64,000 nt of DNA from Chrysomallon squamiferum (GCA_012295275.1 CM022668.1:5539989-5603988); one strand, 5' to 3'. Counted from the stretch's first letter, positions 14,385-28,084 are shown. Numbers and translations are program-made. The notes: generated by a model not told the origin, from the letters alone.

Positions 14385-16195
14385 GTATGACGCAATGTTA
14401 AAATCTTCTATTTACAGATACGAAGGATATTCTTTAGCCAGCTCTCTCATTGATACGTACAAACAACAAAACATAATGATAGATAATCTCAAAACCGTGA
14501 CTAGATACTAAACTGGACACCTCAGGAGATTTCTAGACATGTGTTTTAAATCGCGGTGTTACAAACCATATTTCGCGTTTTGTTTGCTGTGTACGCTCGA
14601 GTTAGTTGGAGCAAGGGACTGATTCACAATAATCAGAGAGGAGGGGAACAGGGCCGGTACTGAGGCTTCAGTGTTAGTAGCATGACTAAGGAAACCATAT
14701 ATCTCTGTTACATTTTGTTTTATTTTGTTTGTTTATGTATTTATTTATTTATTTTAATATATGTTCGATTTTATTTCTCTTTTCTAACTCTTCGTAACCT
14801 ATAAGTAGAGAAATATTGTGACATCTTTCTAAAATGTTTACAATACAAATCCTTTGACACACAGTTACACACACATAGACATAGAGGCACACAGATACAC
14901 ACACACGTACACACATACATAGAGGCACACAGAACACAGATACACACACACGTACAAACACATAGACATAGAGGCACACATATACACACAGTTACACACA
15001 CAGACATAGAGGCACACATATACACACACATACACTCATAGACATAGACACACATACGAGTTTTAACGTAACAAGTATAGTAACAACAATTTTAATAATA
15101 TGTATGTACATACATATATTTGTGAGTGTGTGTACGTGTGTTTGTGTGTGTATATATATACATTCCATCTCATTAATACGTGCACACAACGAAAATAAAT
15201 GTTACACATCACTACGCAAATAAAGTATGTACTTATTATTGTGATATACTGATTTGATGTTGATAATACGTAAAGAAACACAAGCAAATAAATAAATAAA
15301 TAAATAAATAATGAATATAGAACTAAAAGCAACAGAATTCGTAGCTTAAAATAAAGAATATAAAAGAAATACCCGAGGTATTAATAACGTGACTACGTAT
15401 TAAATATGATACCTCACAAGATATCCTAGACACGCGTTTAAAATCCTGTTGTTCCAGATGATGGTTTATCTTTTGTTTACTGTGCACGTTTAAGTTAGTT
15501 TGAACAAGGGACTGATTCACAATGATCTAGGAGCGGGAGACAGGGCCGGTATTGAGATTCGTAGAACTAAAGTTGACAAACATGACTGGACAGACAGACA
15601 ATAGGAGAAAAATTTAACAGCGACAATGAAAACACTATTATTGTTAAATGCCTTGACAATTTCTTAGAGAGAAAAATAATATGAAATAACTTTACAAAAC
15701 TTTTCTGCTTCTATGATCCCACCGAATGACGTCACGTAATATTAACGTTATAGAAAGTTTTCTGACAAAACTAAAATATGACAGCTTACATAATAAATTA
15801 ATTAGATAATGCACTTTATGCCGATATTATTATTACTATTACTTCCAATACTATATTATTTACTTATTAATTAATGGTCTTTAATTTCAGTAATAATGCA
15901 AATGTTTTCATTTATGTGTTTATTTATTTAGTTACTTTTTTAGAAAGGAAAATAAAAAATATATATACTTTATTGCAGCGTTTTGTTGTTGCCTCCACTT
16001 TTAGAGAACGACAGTAAAAAAAAAAATACTAAAAATTAAAACCAAAAAAATACACATGACCCGTTAACCACGTTGAAATAACAATTGATATTTTTAGCCT
16101 TCTTTTCATTATCTGTAAAGCTTTGACTCATTGCACAAGTTTTACACGCACACACACACACATAGATACACACACACATATATATGGCTAAATAA

Positions 16196-16231
16196 TATTT
16201 AAAAAAATATTTTAGTTTTATTATTGTTATG

Positions 16232-16322
<91 letters not shown>

Positions 16323-17165
16323 TTATTATTATTATTATTGTAGTTTTTCATTCGTACAATTCAAAAGACACGATGTTCGCCACTTCAGTTTTCACGTTTA
16401 AACAAGATTACTTTTTAGCGGGGTGAAGTGTATTATTTTACACTGTCCATATACAAACCAATTGTTGTGTCTTATTAATATATTGTTACAGACTGTTACA
16501 GTCATTTTATAAAATCAATTAGTTATATGTAAACAATTATAAACGTAGCGCCTTTGTTTCAGCAATTACAACAACCACAAAAATAACTTAATTGGCAACG
16601 TTTTAAATTACATATAATTTCTTATGTACTAGAGGTACGCTCTCTTTTCTTCTCAAAATGTGGTAGACAAACAGATTGGAAAGTAGGTGTATTTCTAACA
16701 AAACTTGATATTTAATAATTAAGTGTTAGATTGGGAAATACATTTTATATATCGACTGAGAATAATAATATTTACTGAATTAGATTTTTTTACACAGTTT
16801 GACTTTGTTATATTATTTGCTGTTTCCAATTCCAGTTAGTTCGAGCAAGGGACTACTTCACAATAATCACAGAGCAGAGGAACATAGCCGGCACTGAGGA
16901 TTCAATGGGTTTTTAAAGATGAGGACGAAAATCATATATTTTTTGTTTTATATTGTTTTCTTATACAGTTAGTGAGTTATATGTTCGATTTCATTTCTAT
17001 CTTTTTTGTTACTACTTCGTATGTATAAGCAAAAGTATTTGATTTTTGTGCTAAAAATAAATATTGTGACGTTACCTTTCTAAACAAGTTTACAACACAA
17101 ATCAATTTCACACACACACACATTTAAACACACGAATTTTAACGTAACAACAGTAACAACTTCGA
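16196..17165 (+). repeat. Complex repeat unit 4 (truncated)
   Basis: M1 begins after the long (ATT)n at about 16345. It jumps from TTGCTGTTTCCAATTCCAGT (16820-16840) into a damaged core (ATAGCCGGCACTGAG, near 16885), then a short M2 start. The next unit begins about 0.9 kb after this one started. Confidence 0.7.
16233..16339. repeat. (ATT)n microsatellite
   Basis: About 35 triplets with one C interruption, just before M1 of unit 4. Confidence 0.95.
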
Positions 17166-17169
17166 TAAT

Positions 17170-17171
<2 letters not shown>

Positions 17172-17218
<47 letters not shown>
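17172..17218. repeat. (ATT)n microsatellite
   Basis: About 15 triplets at the start of unit 5. Confidence 0.95.
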
Positions 17219-17412
17219 GTGTATCGTTTTTCATTCGTACAATTCAAAAGACACGATACTCACCAGTTCAGTATTTAAGTTTAAACAAGATTTATTTTTC
17301 GCGGGATGAATTGTATTATTTTACACCGGCCATCTAGAATCTAGCTTCTTGTGTCTGTTATTAGTATGTAACAAATTATAAATGTAGAGCCTTCGTTTCA
17401 ACAAACAACAAC

Positions 17413-17426
17413 TAATAATAGTAATA

Positions 17427-17475
<49 letters not shown>
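17413..17475. repeat. (AAT)n microsatellite
   Basis: About 20 triplets with two G interruptions in M1 of unit 5, at the same site as 13792. Confidence 0.95.
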
Positions 17476-17479
<4 letters not shown>

Positions 17480-17934
17480 TACAAAATCCTTCGCAACGTG
17501 TTAAATTAAAATATTTACACCACAGTTATATATAATATTCAAGGTACTAATATCTAAACTTTTCGTCTCAAAAGGTGGTACGCAAACAGATTACAAAGTA
17601 TCTGTATTTCTAAAAATACTTGATATATAATAATCAAATGTTAGATTGGAAAATAAATTGAATTAGTCTACTGAGAATAAAAAACATTTACTGAATTAGA
17701 TTAGTTGCGCAGTTTGAGTTTATGTTCTGTTAGTTTCTATTTTCAATTTGTGTTCTACTTTCATTTTTTTCATTTTTTTTCACCATACTAATTATTTCTG
17801 TAGGGTGCCTCAAGCTCTATTATTATTATCGTATTTCTGTTCTTACTGTTACTGTTCTCATTGTTATTATTTTATTATTATTTCTTTATTGTTGTTCTTA
17901 TTATTATTACTATTAGTGTTGTAATTGTTATTGT

Positions 17935-17936
<2 letters not shown>

Positions 17937-18023
<87 letters not shown>
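17937..18023. repeat. (AAT)n(ATT)n palindromic microsatellite
   Basis: About 36 bases of AAT are directly followed by about 50 of ATT, its reverse complement. The two halves can pair as a perfect hairpin. Confidence 0.95.
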
Positions 18024-18024
<1 letters not shown>

Positions 18025-19689
18025 AGTATGATGCAATGCTAAAATCTTCTATTCGCAGATAAGAACGTTGTTTTCTAGCCCGCTGCAGCATTAATACGTA
18101 CAAACAACAAACATAATAACTGAAATCTCAAAAACGTGACTAGGTACTAAACTGGATACCTCACGGGAGATCTGCAGACATGTGTTTTAAATCGTGTTAC
18201 AAATCATATTTCGCGTTTTGTTTGCTGTGCACGCTCGAGTTAGTTGGAGCAAGGGACTGATTCACAATAATCAGAGAGAAGAGGAACAGGGCCGGTGATG
18301 AGGCTTCAGTCGGGACTTTTTAGGATTTGGAAGTAAACCATATATTTTTGTTTCGTTTCGTTTTATTTTATTTGTTTATTTGTGTATTTGTTTTTTTTGT
18401 CTCTTTATTTGTTTGTTTATTTATTTATTTGTTTGTTTTTTTTAGTTAGCCAGATAGTTTGTTAGTTGGAGAGTTATATGTTCGATTTGGTTTCAGATTT
18501 TTTATACTTCGCAGTCCACAAGGAAACAATTTATGATCTTTGCAGTGAAAAAGATAAATATTGTGACGTCATCTTTCTAAGACAGTTTACAATACAATCA
18601 GTTTCACACACACAAACACACACACATACTCACACACTGAACAACGAAAAGAAATGTAACACATGACTACAGAAAGAAAGTACGTACTTATTACTGTGAT
18701 ATTTTGATTTGTGTTGATAAGTAAAGAAAAATACAGAAATAAATAAATAAATGCAAACATAATTAAATATATATACTGAATATAGAAGGAAAAGCAAGAG
18801 AATTGGTAGGTTAAAACAAACAAAAACTAAAATAAAAAGAAACACCCGAGATACTGAAAACGTGACTACAAATTAAATTTGATACCTCACTAGAGATCTT
18901 AGACTCGTGTTTTAAATCCTGGTGTAAGAGATTATATTTTCTCTTTTGTGTACTGTGCATGTTTAAGTTAGTTTGAACACGGGACTGATTCACAATAATG
19001 TAGGAGCGGATGACAGGGCAGGTACTGAGATTTGTACAACTAAAATTGAGAAACATGGTTGGACAAAGAGACAAAAATTTAACAGCGACAGTGAAAACGT
19101 TATTAATATTATATGCCTTGACAATTTCTTAGATAGGGAAATATTTTTATTGAAATAGTTATTAAAATAACTTAACAAAACTTTTCAACTGCTATTATCC
19201 AACTGAACGACATCACATAATTTTAAGGTTGTCCAAAGTTTTCTGACAAAACTAAAATATGACAGCTTACATAATTAATTAATTAGATAATGAACTTTAT
19301 GGTCATATTATTATTACATTCACTACCAATACTATATAATTTACTTATTAATTAATGGTCTTTATTTTCAATAATATTGGAAAGGTTTTCATTTATGTAC
19401 TTATACATTTATTTTTTTACAAAAGAAAATAGAAATAATATATTCATTGGTCTGCAGCGTTTTGCTTTTGCCTCTACTTATTGAGATTTATACCTATACT
19501 ATTATTACTGTTATTACTGTTACTGCCAATACGATATAATTTACTTATTAATGAATGTATTTTATTCCAAATATATTGCAAATGTTTTTATATGCTTATC
19601 TATTTATTTATTTCATTAGAAACCAAAAATAGAAATATATATATATATTCTGTGGTGTGTAGATTTTTGTTTAGTTTTTGTCTCCACTT

Positions 19690-19783
<94 letters not shown>
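19690..19783. repeat. (GA)n microsatellite in M3 of unit 5
   Basis: 94 bases at the same place as the one at 13218. Confidence 0.97.
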
Positions 19784-19785
<2 letters not shown>

Positions 19786-19873
19786 TTTGTGCATGACGTG
19801 TTGACCACGCTGAAATAACAACAGATTTCCTTTTACTATCGGTAAATCTTTGAGTCATTTCCCAGGTTTTATA

Positions 19874-19931
19874 TATACATACATACATACATATATATAT
19901 ACATACATACATACATACATACATACATACA

Positions 19932-19967
<36 letters not shown>

Positions 19968-19980
19968 TATATATTATATA
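19874..19980. repeat. (ATAC)n / (AT)n microsatellite
   Basis: A tetranucleotide run of about 80 bases flanked by AT-dinucleotide runs. Confidence 0.95.
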
Positions 19981-20050
19981 AACATACAGAAAAAAATCAA
20001 TATATATATATGTATATGTATATATAATATAGCTACATAATATTCAGAAA

Positions 20051-20112
20051 ATATTATTATTATTATGATTATTATTATTATTAGTAGTAGTAGTAGTAGT
20101 AGTAGTAGTGGC

Positions 20113-20146
<34 letters not shown>
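20051..20146. repeat. (ATT)n(AGT)n microsatellite
   Basis: ATT triplets change to AGT triplets. The site at 13495-13560 in unit 3 has the same composition. Confidence 0.95.
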
Positions 20147-20365
20147 TGTGTATCTTTTTTCATTCGTATAGTTAAAAATACACGATTCTCGCCAGTTCAC
20201 TGTTCAAGTTTAAACAAGATTTATTTTTATATTATTTTACACCGTCCATCTACAAACCAGCTTGTTGTGTCTGTTATTAGTGTATTATTACAGACTGTGA
20301 TAATCATTATAGAAAATTAATTAGTTATATGTAACAAATTATAAACATAGCTCCTTCGTTTCAAC

Positions 20366-20407
20366 AAAAAAAAAAAAAAAAAAAAAAAATAATAATAATA
20401 ATAATAA

Positions 20408-20438
<31 letters not shown>

Positions 20439-20463
20439 AAGAAGAAGAAGAAGAAGAAGAAAA
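20366..20463. repeat. A run, (AAT)n and (GAA)n compound
   Basis: 24 A, then about 7 AAT, then about 17 GAA. The GAA part is the only long GAA tract noticed in the window. Confidence 0.95.
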
Positions 20464-20923
20464 TAATAAAATAAAATACAAAATCCTTCGCAACGTGTTA
20501 AATTAAAATACTTACAAAACAGTTATATATAATTTTCAAGGTGCTAGTTTTACTCACGTAATATCTAAACGTTTCGTCTCAAAATGTGGTACGCAAACAG
20601 ATTACAAAGTATCTGTATTTCTAACAATACTTGATATATAATAATCAAGTGTTAGATTGGAAAATAAATTTAATTTGTCGACTGAGAATAAAACATTTAC
20701 TGAATTAGATCAGTTGCGCACTTTGAATTTACGTTATGTTAGTTTCTATTTTCAGTTTGTGTTTTTTTTGTTCACCATACTACTTATTTCTGTAGTGTGC
20801 CTGAAGCTTTAATAGTATTATTGTCTATCTGTTCTTGCTGTTACTGTTCTCATTGCTATTATTTCTGTCATTATTTCTTTATTGTTGTTATTATTATTAT
20901 TACTATTAATGTTGTAATTGTTA

Positions 20924-20963
<40 letters not shown>

Positions 20964-22688
20964 TATTACTGTAGGACGCAATGTTAGAATCTTCTATTTA
21001 CGAAGGATATTCAGATATGAAGGATATTCTTTGGCCCGCTCTCTCATTAATGCGTACAAACAATAGAACATAATGATAGACAATCTTAAAAACGTGACTA
21101 GATACTAAACTGGATACCTGACGTGAGATATCTACACACGTGTTTTAAATCGTGCTACAAATCATATTTCGCGTTTTGTTTGCTGTGCACGCTCGAGTTA
21201 GTTGGATCAAGGGACTGGTTCACAATAATCACAGATATGGTGTTTGCGAAATATAAATATTGTGACGTCATCTTTCTAAGACAGTTTACAATACAATCAG
21301 TTTGACACACACACACAAGCACACACACACACACACACACTCAGAAACACACATATAAACAACAAAACGAAATGTAACACATGACTACAGAAATAAAGTA
21401 TGTACTTATTACTGTTATATAATTAGTTTTTGTTGATAAGTAAAGAAAAATACAAAAATAAATAAATAAATGCAGAATTAAATATATATAATGAATATAG
21501 AAGGAAGAGCAAGAGAATTGGTAGGTTAAAGCAAACAAAAAAATAAAAGAAATAAAAACAAAAACCCGAGATACTGAAAACGTGACTACAAATTAAATTT
21601 GATACCTCACTAGACATCTTAGACTCGTGTTTTAAATCCTGATGTAAGAGATTATGATTTGTCTTTCCTGTACTGTGCATGTTTAAGTTAGTTTGAACAA
21701 GGGACTGATTCCCAATAATCACAGTTTATTATTATTATTATTATTACCGTATGTCACATTTTATAAAATGTTCTATTCGCAGATAAGAAGATTGTTCTTT
21801 GATCTCCTATCTCATTAATATGTACAAACAACAAAACGCAATGACTGATATCTCTAAAACATAACGAGATACTAAACTGGATACCTAACAGGAGATCTTT
21901 AAATCCGTGTGTTACAAATCATATTTCGTCTTTTCTTTTCAGTGCACGCTGTTTCATTGATACGTGCAAACAACGAAATAAAATTGAGAAACATGGTTGG
22001 ATAGACAGACTCAGACAGAGAAATGTCATAACAATACTGAAAACTTTATTAATATTAAATGCCTTAACAATTTCTTAGATAGGGAAATAATATTAATAAT
22101 TAATTAATTAGATAATGAACTTCATGGCTATATTATTATTAACACTACTACCAATACTATATAATTTACTTATTAATAAATGATGTTTTATTTCAATAAT
22201 ATTGCAAATATTTATTTATTTATTTAGAAAAGAAAATAGAAAACAAATTATTTTGTGTTCATGGTTTTGCTTTTGTCTCTAGTTGTGGAGAGAGAGAGCG
22301 AGAGAGCGAGAGAGCGATAGAGAGTTACAGTAAAACATAAATAAATAAATAAATAAATAAATAAATACACATGACAAGAATCTACACAAACTAAACTATC
22401 TTATCTTGATACTGGGACTATTGACTTCGGAGAAAATAATGATTTTGACTCAGTTTCTCAGCTAACTCACTAAATGATTGTTTTCATTTTCAACATCATA
22501 ACCACGGGGTCAAAATGACCTATGTCACTAACATTTAATGTACATAAGTTTTGAGATAACAACCGATTTTTTCTAGTCTTCTTTTCACTGTCTGTAAAGT
22601 TTGATTCATTGCACAGGTTTTACATACATAAGAGAGCTACAGATATTATTTACAGATTATTTTGATATTGTTGTTATTGTTATTGCTC

Positions 22689-22729
<41 letters not shown>

Positions 22730-23431
22730 TTTTGATATTTGAAACAAGGACACAAAGAGGGTTGTAAGAGGATGGCAGAAGAGGGTGTTTAATTAGTTGT
22801 AAGGTTGTTTAAAAACAGGTTTTTCACATTCACAGACTGATGACTCGTAGAAGATAATGTTTATTCAGGATAGTCTTTAAACAGGATATCATTTATACAG
22901 GATACTATTTTTACATGAAACTGTTTACAGGAATTAGTAATCTTAACGTTAAATTTAATCTTAAACCAACACTAATTCCAAACCTGAATGAAATCTAAAT
23001 ACAACAGCGTTTCTGATATTACTTACTTGAATCATAACTCTACATCTGTCCGTCTGAACCAGTGATAAATAACATATTTTTATCTCAGAGTGTATTATTA
23101 TCCTAACAGCACTCAAACTATCACCCTAACCTTAATGCTATCACATCACAGATCTTAACCTATAATAAACTAACAAATAAATAAATAAATAAATAAAATA
23201 AAACAAAATAACAGAGAGGTAAAAATATAGAATAAGCCGTTAAAAATACATACGACTATATTAGAATGATGATTATGATAATGATGACGATAATGGAATC
23301 TGTTTAAAAAAAACAACTACTACTACTATTTCTATTACTAAAACACTTGCTACTACTTCTAGTACAATTACTACTGGGACTTCTACTATTACATCTAGGG
23401 CTATTACTAATGATCCATTCATACACTGAGT

Positions 23432-23432
<1 letters not shown>

Positions 23433-23512
<80 letters not shown>

Positions 23513-23527
23513 ACACACACACACACA
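23433..23527. repeat. (GA)n(CA)n microsatellite
   Basis: 77 bases of GA followed by 18 of AC, in the orphan BTB upstream copy. Confidence 0.95.
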
Positions 23528-24283
23528 AATGGCTGCCTACCTTTAAAAACTTCCTCGTCGAGAATTTCGTAGATATGAATAATTTCTGTTTTACGTTTGT
23601 TCTTTTGGTCCCTTAAGTGATGAATCTAAAAATAAATTAATTAATTATTTAATATATAAAACATATTACATGTTCAATATTGCTGATTTATTTTAAGCAG
23701 ATAATAGCACGGTATTCATTAAGTCACAATGCAATGCAAACTACCTTCAAATCTCAAAACGGCTGTCTGTTTACACAAAATACGTCCTTGTTTGTGAGTA
23801 GTTTTACTGCAGCTGACAACACGTCACTGAAATAACTTCTGTGAGTCGCTGTTAATAAACGTGTCTGCTGAAACCACGTGACTGAAATCCGACGTCCTAC
23901 AACTCGAAATGGGAGTGACGGTAAACGCATGTACATCTTTTGTGACGTATAATTTGTGAAGCGTAATGTAACATGGATATTTTAAACCTGTTACAGAAAC
24001 AAAGAGTTCTATAATTTGTCATTACTTATTTTGTCTGTGAAATATTTATATACATTTCTAACACAGCATACTGATGAAAAACGTGTCGCTAACAAGTGTC
24101 TGTAGGTAAGATAAAAATAGTGTGTTAATAGTACTGGCGACTAAAAAACTTTATACCTCGGATCCTGAAAAGTGCGGTGTAATTGTGAATTACAAAATGT
24201 GGGACACTGTTTTATTTGTACATATTCCGAGTCAAAGCGATCTGACTACCGATGTGACAAATACCACCTTTTTTATAGTTAAT

Positions 24284-24285
<2 letters not shown>

Positions 24286-24324
<39 letters not shown>
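24286..24324. repeat. (CA)n microsatellite
   Basis: About 19 dinucleotides. The equivalent site in the right BTB block carries (GT)n at 55557-55588. Confidence 0.95.
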
Positions 24325-24328
<4 letters not shown>

Positions 24329-24527
24329 AAAACGTTCAAATCCTAATACTTATACTGATCAATGTAGTATTTTTGTTTTAAATTATTAATTATTTATCTG
24401 CTTCACTTAATTCTTTTTATTTATCTATTTCAATTGTTCGTTCTTTCTTTCTTTCTTTATTATATACACCGGAAAACACACAGTGTAATAAATAATACAA
24501 CTGATACATGATAATGCAAAATAAACA

Positions 24528-26058
24528 CTGTTTCCACTACTACTATTATGACTAGCCAAAAAAATTCGTCTACTACTATTATTACCAGCCCTACAATTTC
24601 CGGGAATACTATTATTACTAGTGAAACTATTTCGACTACTACTATTATTACTAGCAATACTATTTCCAGTACCACTACTATTATTATTATTAGTCCTACA
24701 ATTTCCCGGACTAGTATTATTACTAGCCATACTATTTACAGTACTACTGTTATTACCAGCCCTACAATTTCCACTACTATTATTATTACTAGCCCTACTA
24801 TTTCCAGTACCACTACTACTACTATAATTATTAGGCCTACTGTTTCCAGTACTACTATTATTACCAGCCATACTATTTCCGCTACTACTATTATTATTAC
24901 TAGCCACACTATTTCCACTAATACTATTATTACTACTAGCCACACTATTTCCATTAATACTATTATTACTACTAGCCACACTATTTCCATTAATACTATT
25001 ATTACTACTAGCTATACTATTTCCACTATTACGATTATTATTACTAGCCCTACGATTTCCACTACTACTATTATTACTAGCCATACGAATTCCACTACTA
25101 CTATTGTTATTAGTAGCCCTACTATTTCCAGTACTACTACAACTATTCTTATTACTAGCCCTAAAATTTCCAATACTACTATTATTACTAGCCATACTAT
25201 TTCCAGTACCACTATTATTATTAATAGCTCTACTATTTCCAGTACTGCTACTATTATTATTGTTAGCCATACTTCCATTACTACTATTATTACTAGCCAA
25301 ACTATTTCGTCTACTGCTATTATTACTAGCCAAACTATTTCGTCTACTGCTATTATTACTAGCCATACAATTTCCGGGACTACTATTATTACTAGCGAAA
25401 CCATTTCGACTACTACAATTATTACTAGCGATACTATTTCCAGTACTATTATTACTAGCCATACTATTTCCAGTACTACTATCATTATTACTAGCCATAC
25501 TATTTCCAGTACTACTACCAGTATTACTACCCATACTATTTCCACTACTACTATTATTGATACTAACCCTACTATTTCCAGTACCAGTACTACTACTCTT
25601 ATTACTAGCTCTGCTATTTCCAGTACTGCTACTAGTATTATTATTATTAGCCATACTATTTCCACTACTACCGTTATTACTAGCCATACTATTTCCACTA
25701 CTACTATTATTATTAGCCACACTATTTCTAGTACTACTATTATTATTACTAGCTCTACTATTTCCAGTACTACTAATATTATTATTATTAGCCATATTAT
25801 TTCAACTACTACTATTATTGCTAACCCTACTATTTCTAGTACCACTATTATTACTACTAGCCATACTATTTCGACTACTACTATTATTATTACTAGCCCT
25901 ACCATTTCCACTACTACTATTATCATTAGCCCTACTATTTCCACTACTACTATTATTACTAGCCGTACTATTTCCACTACTACTACTATTATTACAAGCC
26001 ATACTATTTCCACTACTACTATTATTACTAGCCATACTATTTCCAGTACAACTACTAT
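24528..26058. repeat. 33-bp minisatellite, about 45 units
   Basis: The unit reads ACTATTTCC, A(C/G)TACTACT, ATTATTACT, AGCCAT, which is 33 bases. Units of 30 to 39 bases also occur, always differing by multiples of three. Three successive 36-bp units with CCATTAATA lie at about 24900-25015, and two identical units with TTTCGTCTACTGCT at about 25300-25365. No unit carries a stop in several frames, so long frames stay open on both strands. They encode 11-residue repeats such as TISSTTIITSH (plus) or NSMASNNSSSG (minus). No splice, signal-peptide or domain context supports translation. Confidence 0.9.
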
Positions 26059-27085
26059 ATTTATCTTGTCTAAACACGAATTCAGAACTGGCAAGTATCG
26101 TCTCTTTTAAACTGTGAATCAGTCCCTTGTTGAAACTAACTTGAACGTGCACAGAAAAAACATAATATCTTACATCAGGATTTAAAACACGAGTCTAAGA
26201 TCTCTAGTGAGCTATCAAATTTAATATGTAGTCATGTTTTCAGTATCTCGGGTGTTTCTTTTTATTTATTTCTTGTTTGTTTTAACCTACCAATTCTCTT
26301 GCTCTTCCTTCTATAGTCATTATATATATATATATATATATATATAATTATGTTTGCATTTATATATTTAATTCTGTATTTTTCTTTACTTATGAACACA
26401 AATCAATATATCACAGTAATAAGTACATCCTTTATTTATGTAGTCATGTGTTACATTTCTTTTCGTTGTTCATGTGTGTGTTTCTGTGTTAGTGTGTGGG
26501 TGGGTGGGGGTGTGAGTGTGTGTGTAAATCTGATTGTATTGTAAACTGTCTTAGAAAGATGACGTCACAATATTTATCTTTTACACTACAAACCTCATAT
26601 ATCTCTGCTTGTGACCTGCCAAGTGTAAGAAAACTAAACCAAATCGAACATATAACTGACTAACTAACTAACTAAACAAACAAACAAAACAAACAAACAA
26701 AGAACTAAACAAAAAACAAAAAAACCTACACAAATCAACAAACAAAATCAAACAAAATGAAACAAAAATATATGGTTTTCTTCCTAATCCTAAAATCATT
26801 GACGCCTCAGTACCGGCCCTGTTCCCCTCCTCTGTGATTATTGTGAATCAGTCCCTTGGTTCAACTAACTCGAGCGTGCACAGCAAACAAAACGCGAAAT
26901 ATGCTTTGTAACACCGCGATTTAAAACACGTGTTTAGAGATCTGAGGTGTATCCAGTTTAGTATCTAGTCACGTTTATAAGATTGTCTATCATTATGCTT
27001 TGCTGTGTGTACGTATTAATGAGAGAGCTGGCCAAACAATATGCTTCATATCTGTAAATAGAAGATTTTAACATTGCGTCCTACA

Positions 27086-27159
<74 letters not shown>

Positions 27160-27172
27160 TAATAATAATAAT
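27086..27172. repeat. (AAT)n microsatellite
   Basis: About 28 triplets with one A-rich interruption, at the M1 trinucleotide site in the inverted arm. Confidence 0.95.
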
Positions 27173-27990
27173 ATTTGTTTATGAATTTTGTGTTGCTATA
27201 TCATATATACATATACATATATATATTTCTATTTTTGGTTTCTAATGAAATAATAAAATGAGTGAATAAAAACGTTTGCATTATTTTTGGAAAAAATACT
27301 TTAATTAATAAATAAATTATATCGTATTGGCAGTAACAGTAATAATAGTAATACATTTCATTATCTATTTAATTAAATATGGAACCGGTCATAGTTTTCA
27401 GTTTTGTCACAAAACTTTTGATAACTTTAAAATTATGTGACCTCATTCAGTGGGCTGGTAGCAGCAGGAAAGTGTTATTAATATATATAGGACTTGGAAA
27501 TAGCAATTAATAAAACATAAATTGAAACTGTAAAAAAATATATTTTCGTAAATGTTATTATTGTCAGTCGATATATAAATTGTATTTCCCTATATAACAC
27601 TTAATTATTAAATATCAAATATTGTTAGAAATACAGCTACTTTATAATCTGTTTCTGTACTACATTTTCAGAAGAAATGAGAGAGTACCACTAGTACTTT
27701 GAAAATTATATATAATTTAAAACATTGCCAGTTAATTATTTGTTTGTGTTGTTGTGCTGTAATTGCTGAAACAAAGGCGCTAAGTTTATAATTTGTAAGA
27801 TAAAACTAATTAATTTTTTAAAATGACTGTCAGTCTGTAACAACACATTATTAAGACACAACAACTGGTTTGTATATGGACAGTGTAAAATAATATACTT
27901 CACCCCGCCAAAAATAAATCTTGTTTAAACTTGAATACTGAACTGGCGAGTATCGTGTCTTTTGAACTGTACGAATGAACAACGATGCAC

Positions 27991-28043
<53 letters not shown>
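27991..28043. repeat. (AAT)n microsatellite
   Basis: About 17 triplets at the 5' border of an inverted M1. Confidence 0.95.
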
Positions 28044-28045
<2 letters not shown>

Positions 28046-28084
28046 AATAACAATAACCATAAAAATAATATCAATAACAAAATA

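Larger units (their letters stand above)
13480..16195 (+). repeat. Complex repeat unit 3
   Basis: It has M1 from about 13571 (CATTCGTACAACT) to 14680, M2 to about 15600 and M3 to about 16160. Cores are at 14651 and 15543. The (GA)n that marks M3 in other units is missing here; only AGAGAACGACAGTAAAA remains near 16003. Confidence 0.8.
17166..20045 (+). repeat. Complex repeat unit 5, near full length
   Basis: M1 begins near 17225, M2 near 18470 and M3 near 19070. Cores are at about 18289 (GGCCGGTGATG, altered) and 19016. The M3 part is doubled: a local version (19270-19480) is followed by a second version (19487-19690) that is the same as unit 2. Confidence 0.8.
20046..22650 (+). repeat. Complex repeat unit 6, rearranged
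   Basis: M1 begins near 20158 and its 3' part ends near 21235 without the usual GGGCCGG core. M2 follows (about 21240-21720). A second short M1 3' piece (21725-21960) and M3 (21980-22640) follow. The M3 (GA)n is short and interrupted here (GAGAGAGAGCGAGAG near 22288). Confidence 0.75.
22740..24330 (-). repeat. Orphan fourth copy of the BTB upstream region, composite
   Basis: Positions 22740-23200 match 7110-7600 (GAGGGTTGTAAGA, ACAGGATA, CGTTTCTGATATTACTTA). Positions 23260-23340 match 5335-5420 (GAATGATGATTATGATAATG). Positions 23540-23600 match 2680-2740. Positions 23730-24280 match 3530-3990 and 55020-55545. The order is not fully colinear with the left block, so the copy has been rearranged. 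It ends next to the minisatellite at 24528. Confidence 0.6.
26059..28080 (-). repeat. Complex repeat, inverted arm, first part
   Basis: The M2, M1, M3 and M1 modules read on the minus strand. Right at the minisatellite edge, an M1 5' scrap (26076-26115, CAGAACTGGCAAGTATCGTC) is fused to a core fragment (TGAATCAGTCCCTTG, 26115). M2 runs to about 26660. The core CTCAGTACCGGCCCT is at 26807. M1 3' runs to 27085, an M3 piece covers 27190-27480, and M1 5' covers 27500-27975. Confidence 0.75.

Noticed and set aside
16229-16426. Poly-Ile, poly-Leu, poly-Asn and poly-Tyr frames over (AAT)n/(ATT)n
   Set aside because: They are explained by triplet microsatellites. Similar frames at 1985, 5005, 14138, 17867, 29684, 39923, 42567, 42945 and 46023 were dropped for the same reason.
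24528-26058. CRISPR array
   Set aside because: Repeats are contiguous with no unique spacers, and the context is eukaryotic.
24548-26110. 520-residue Thr/Ile/Ser repeat protein
   Set aside because: Other long frames are open on the same and opposite strand because the 33-bp unit has no stop. There is no signal peptide, splice context or domain. It is kept as a repeat and as a question in the findings.
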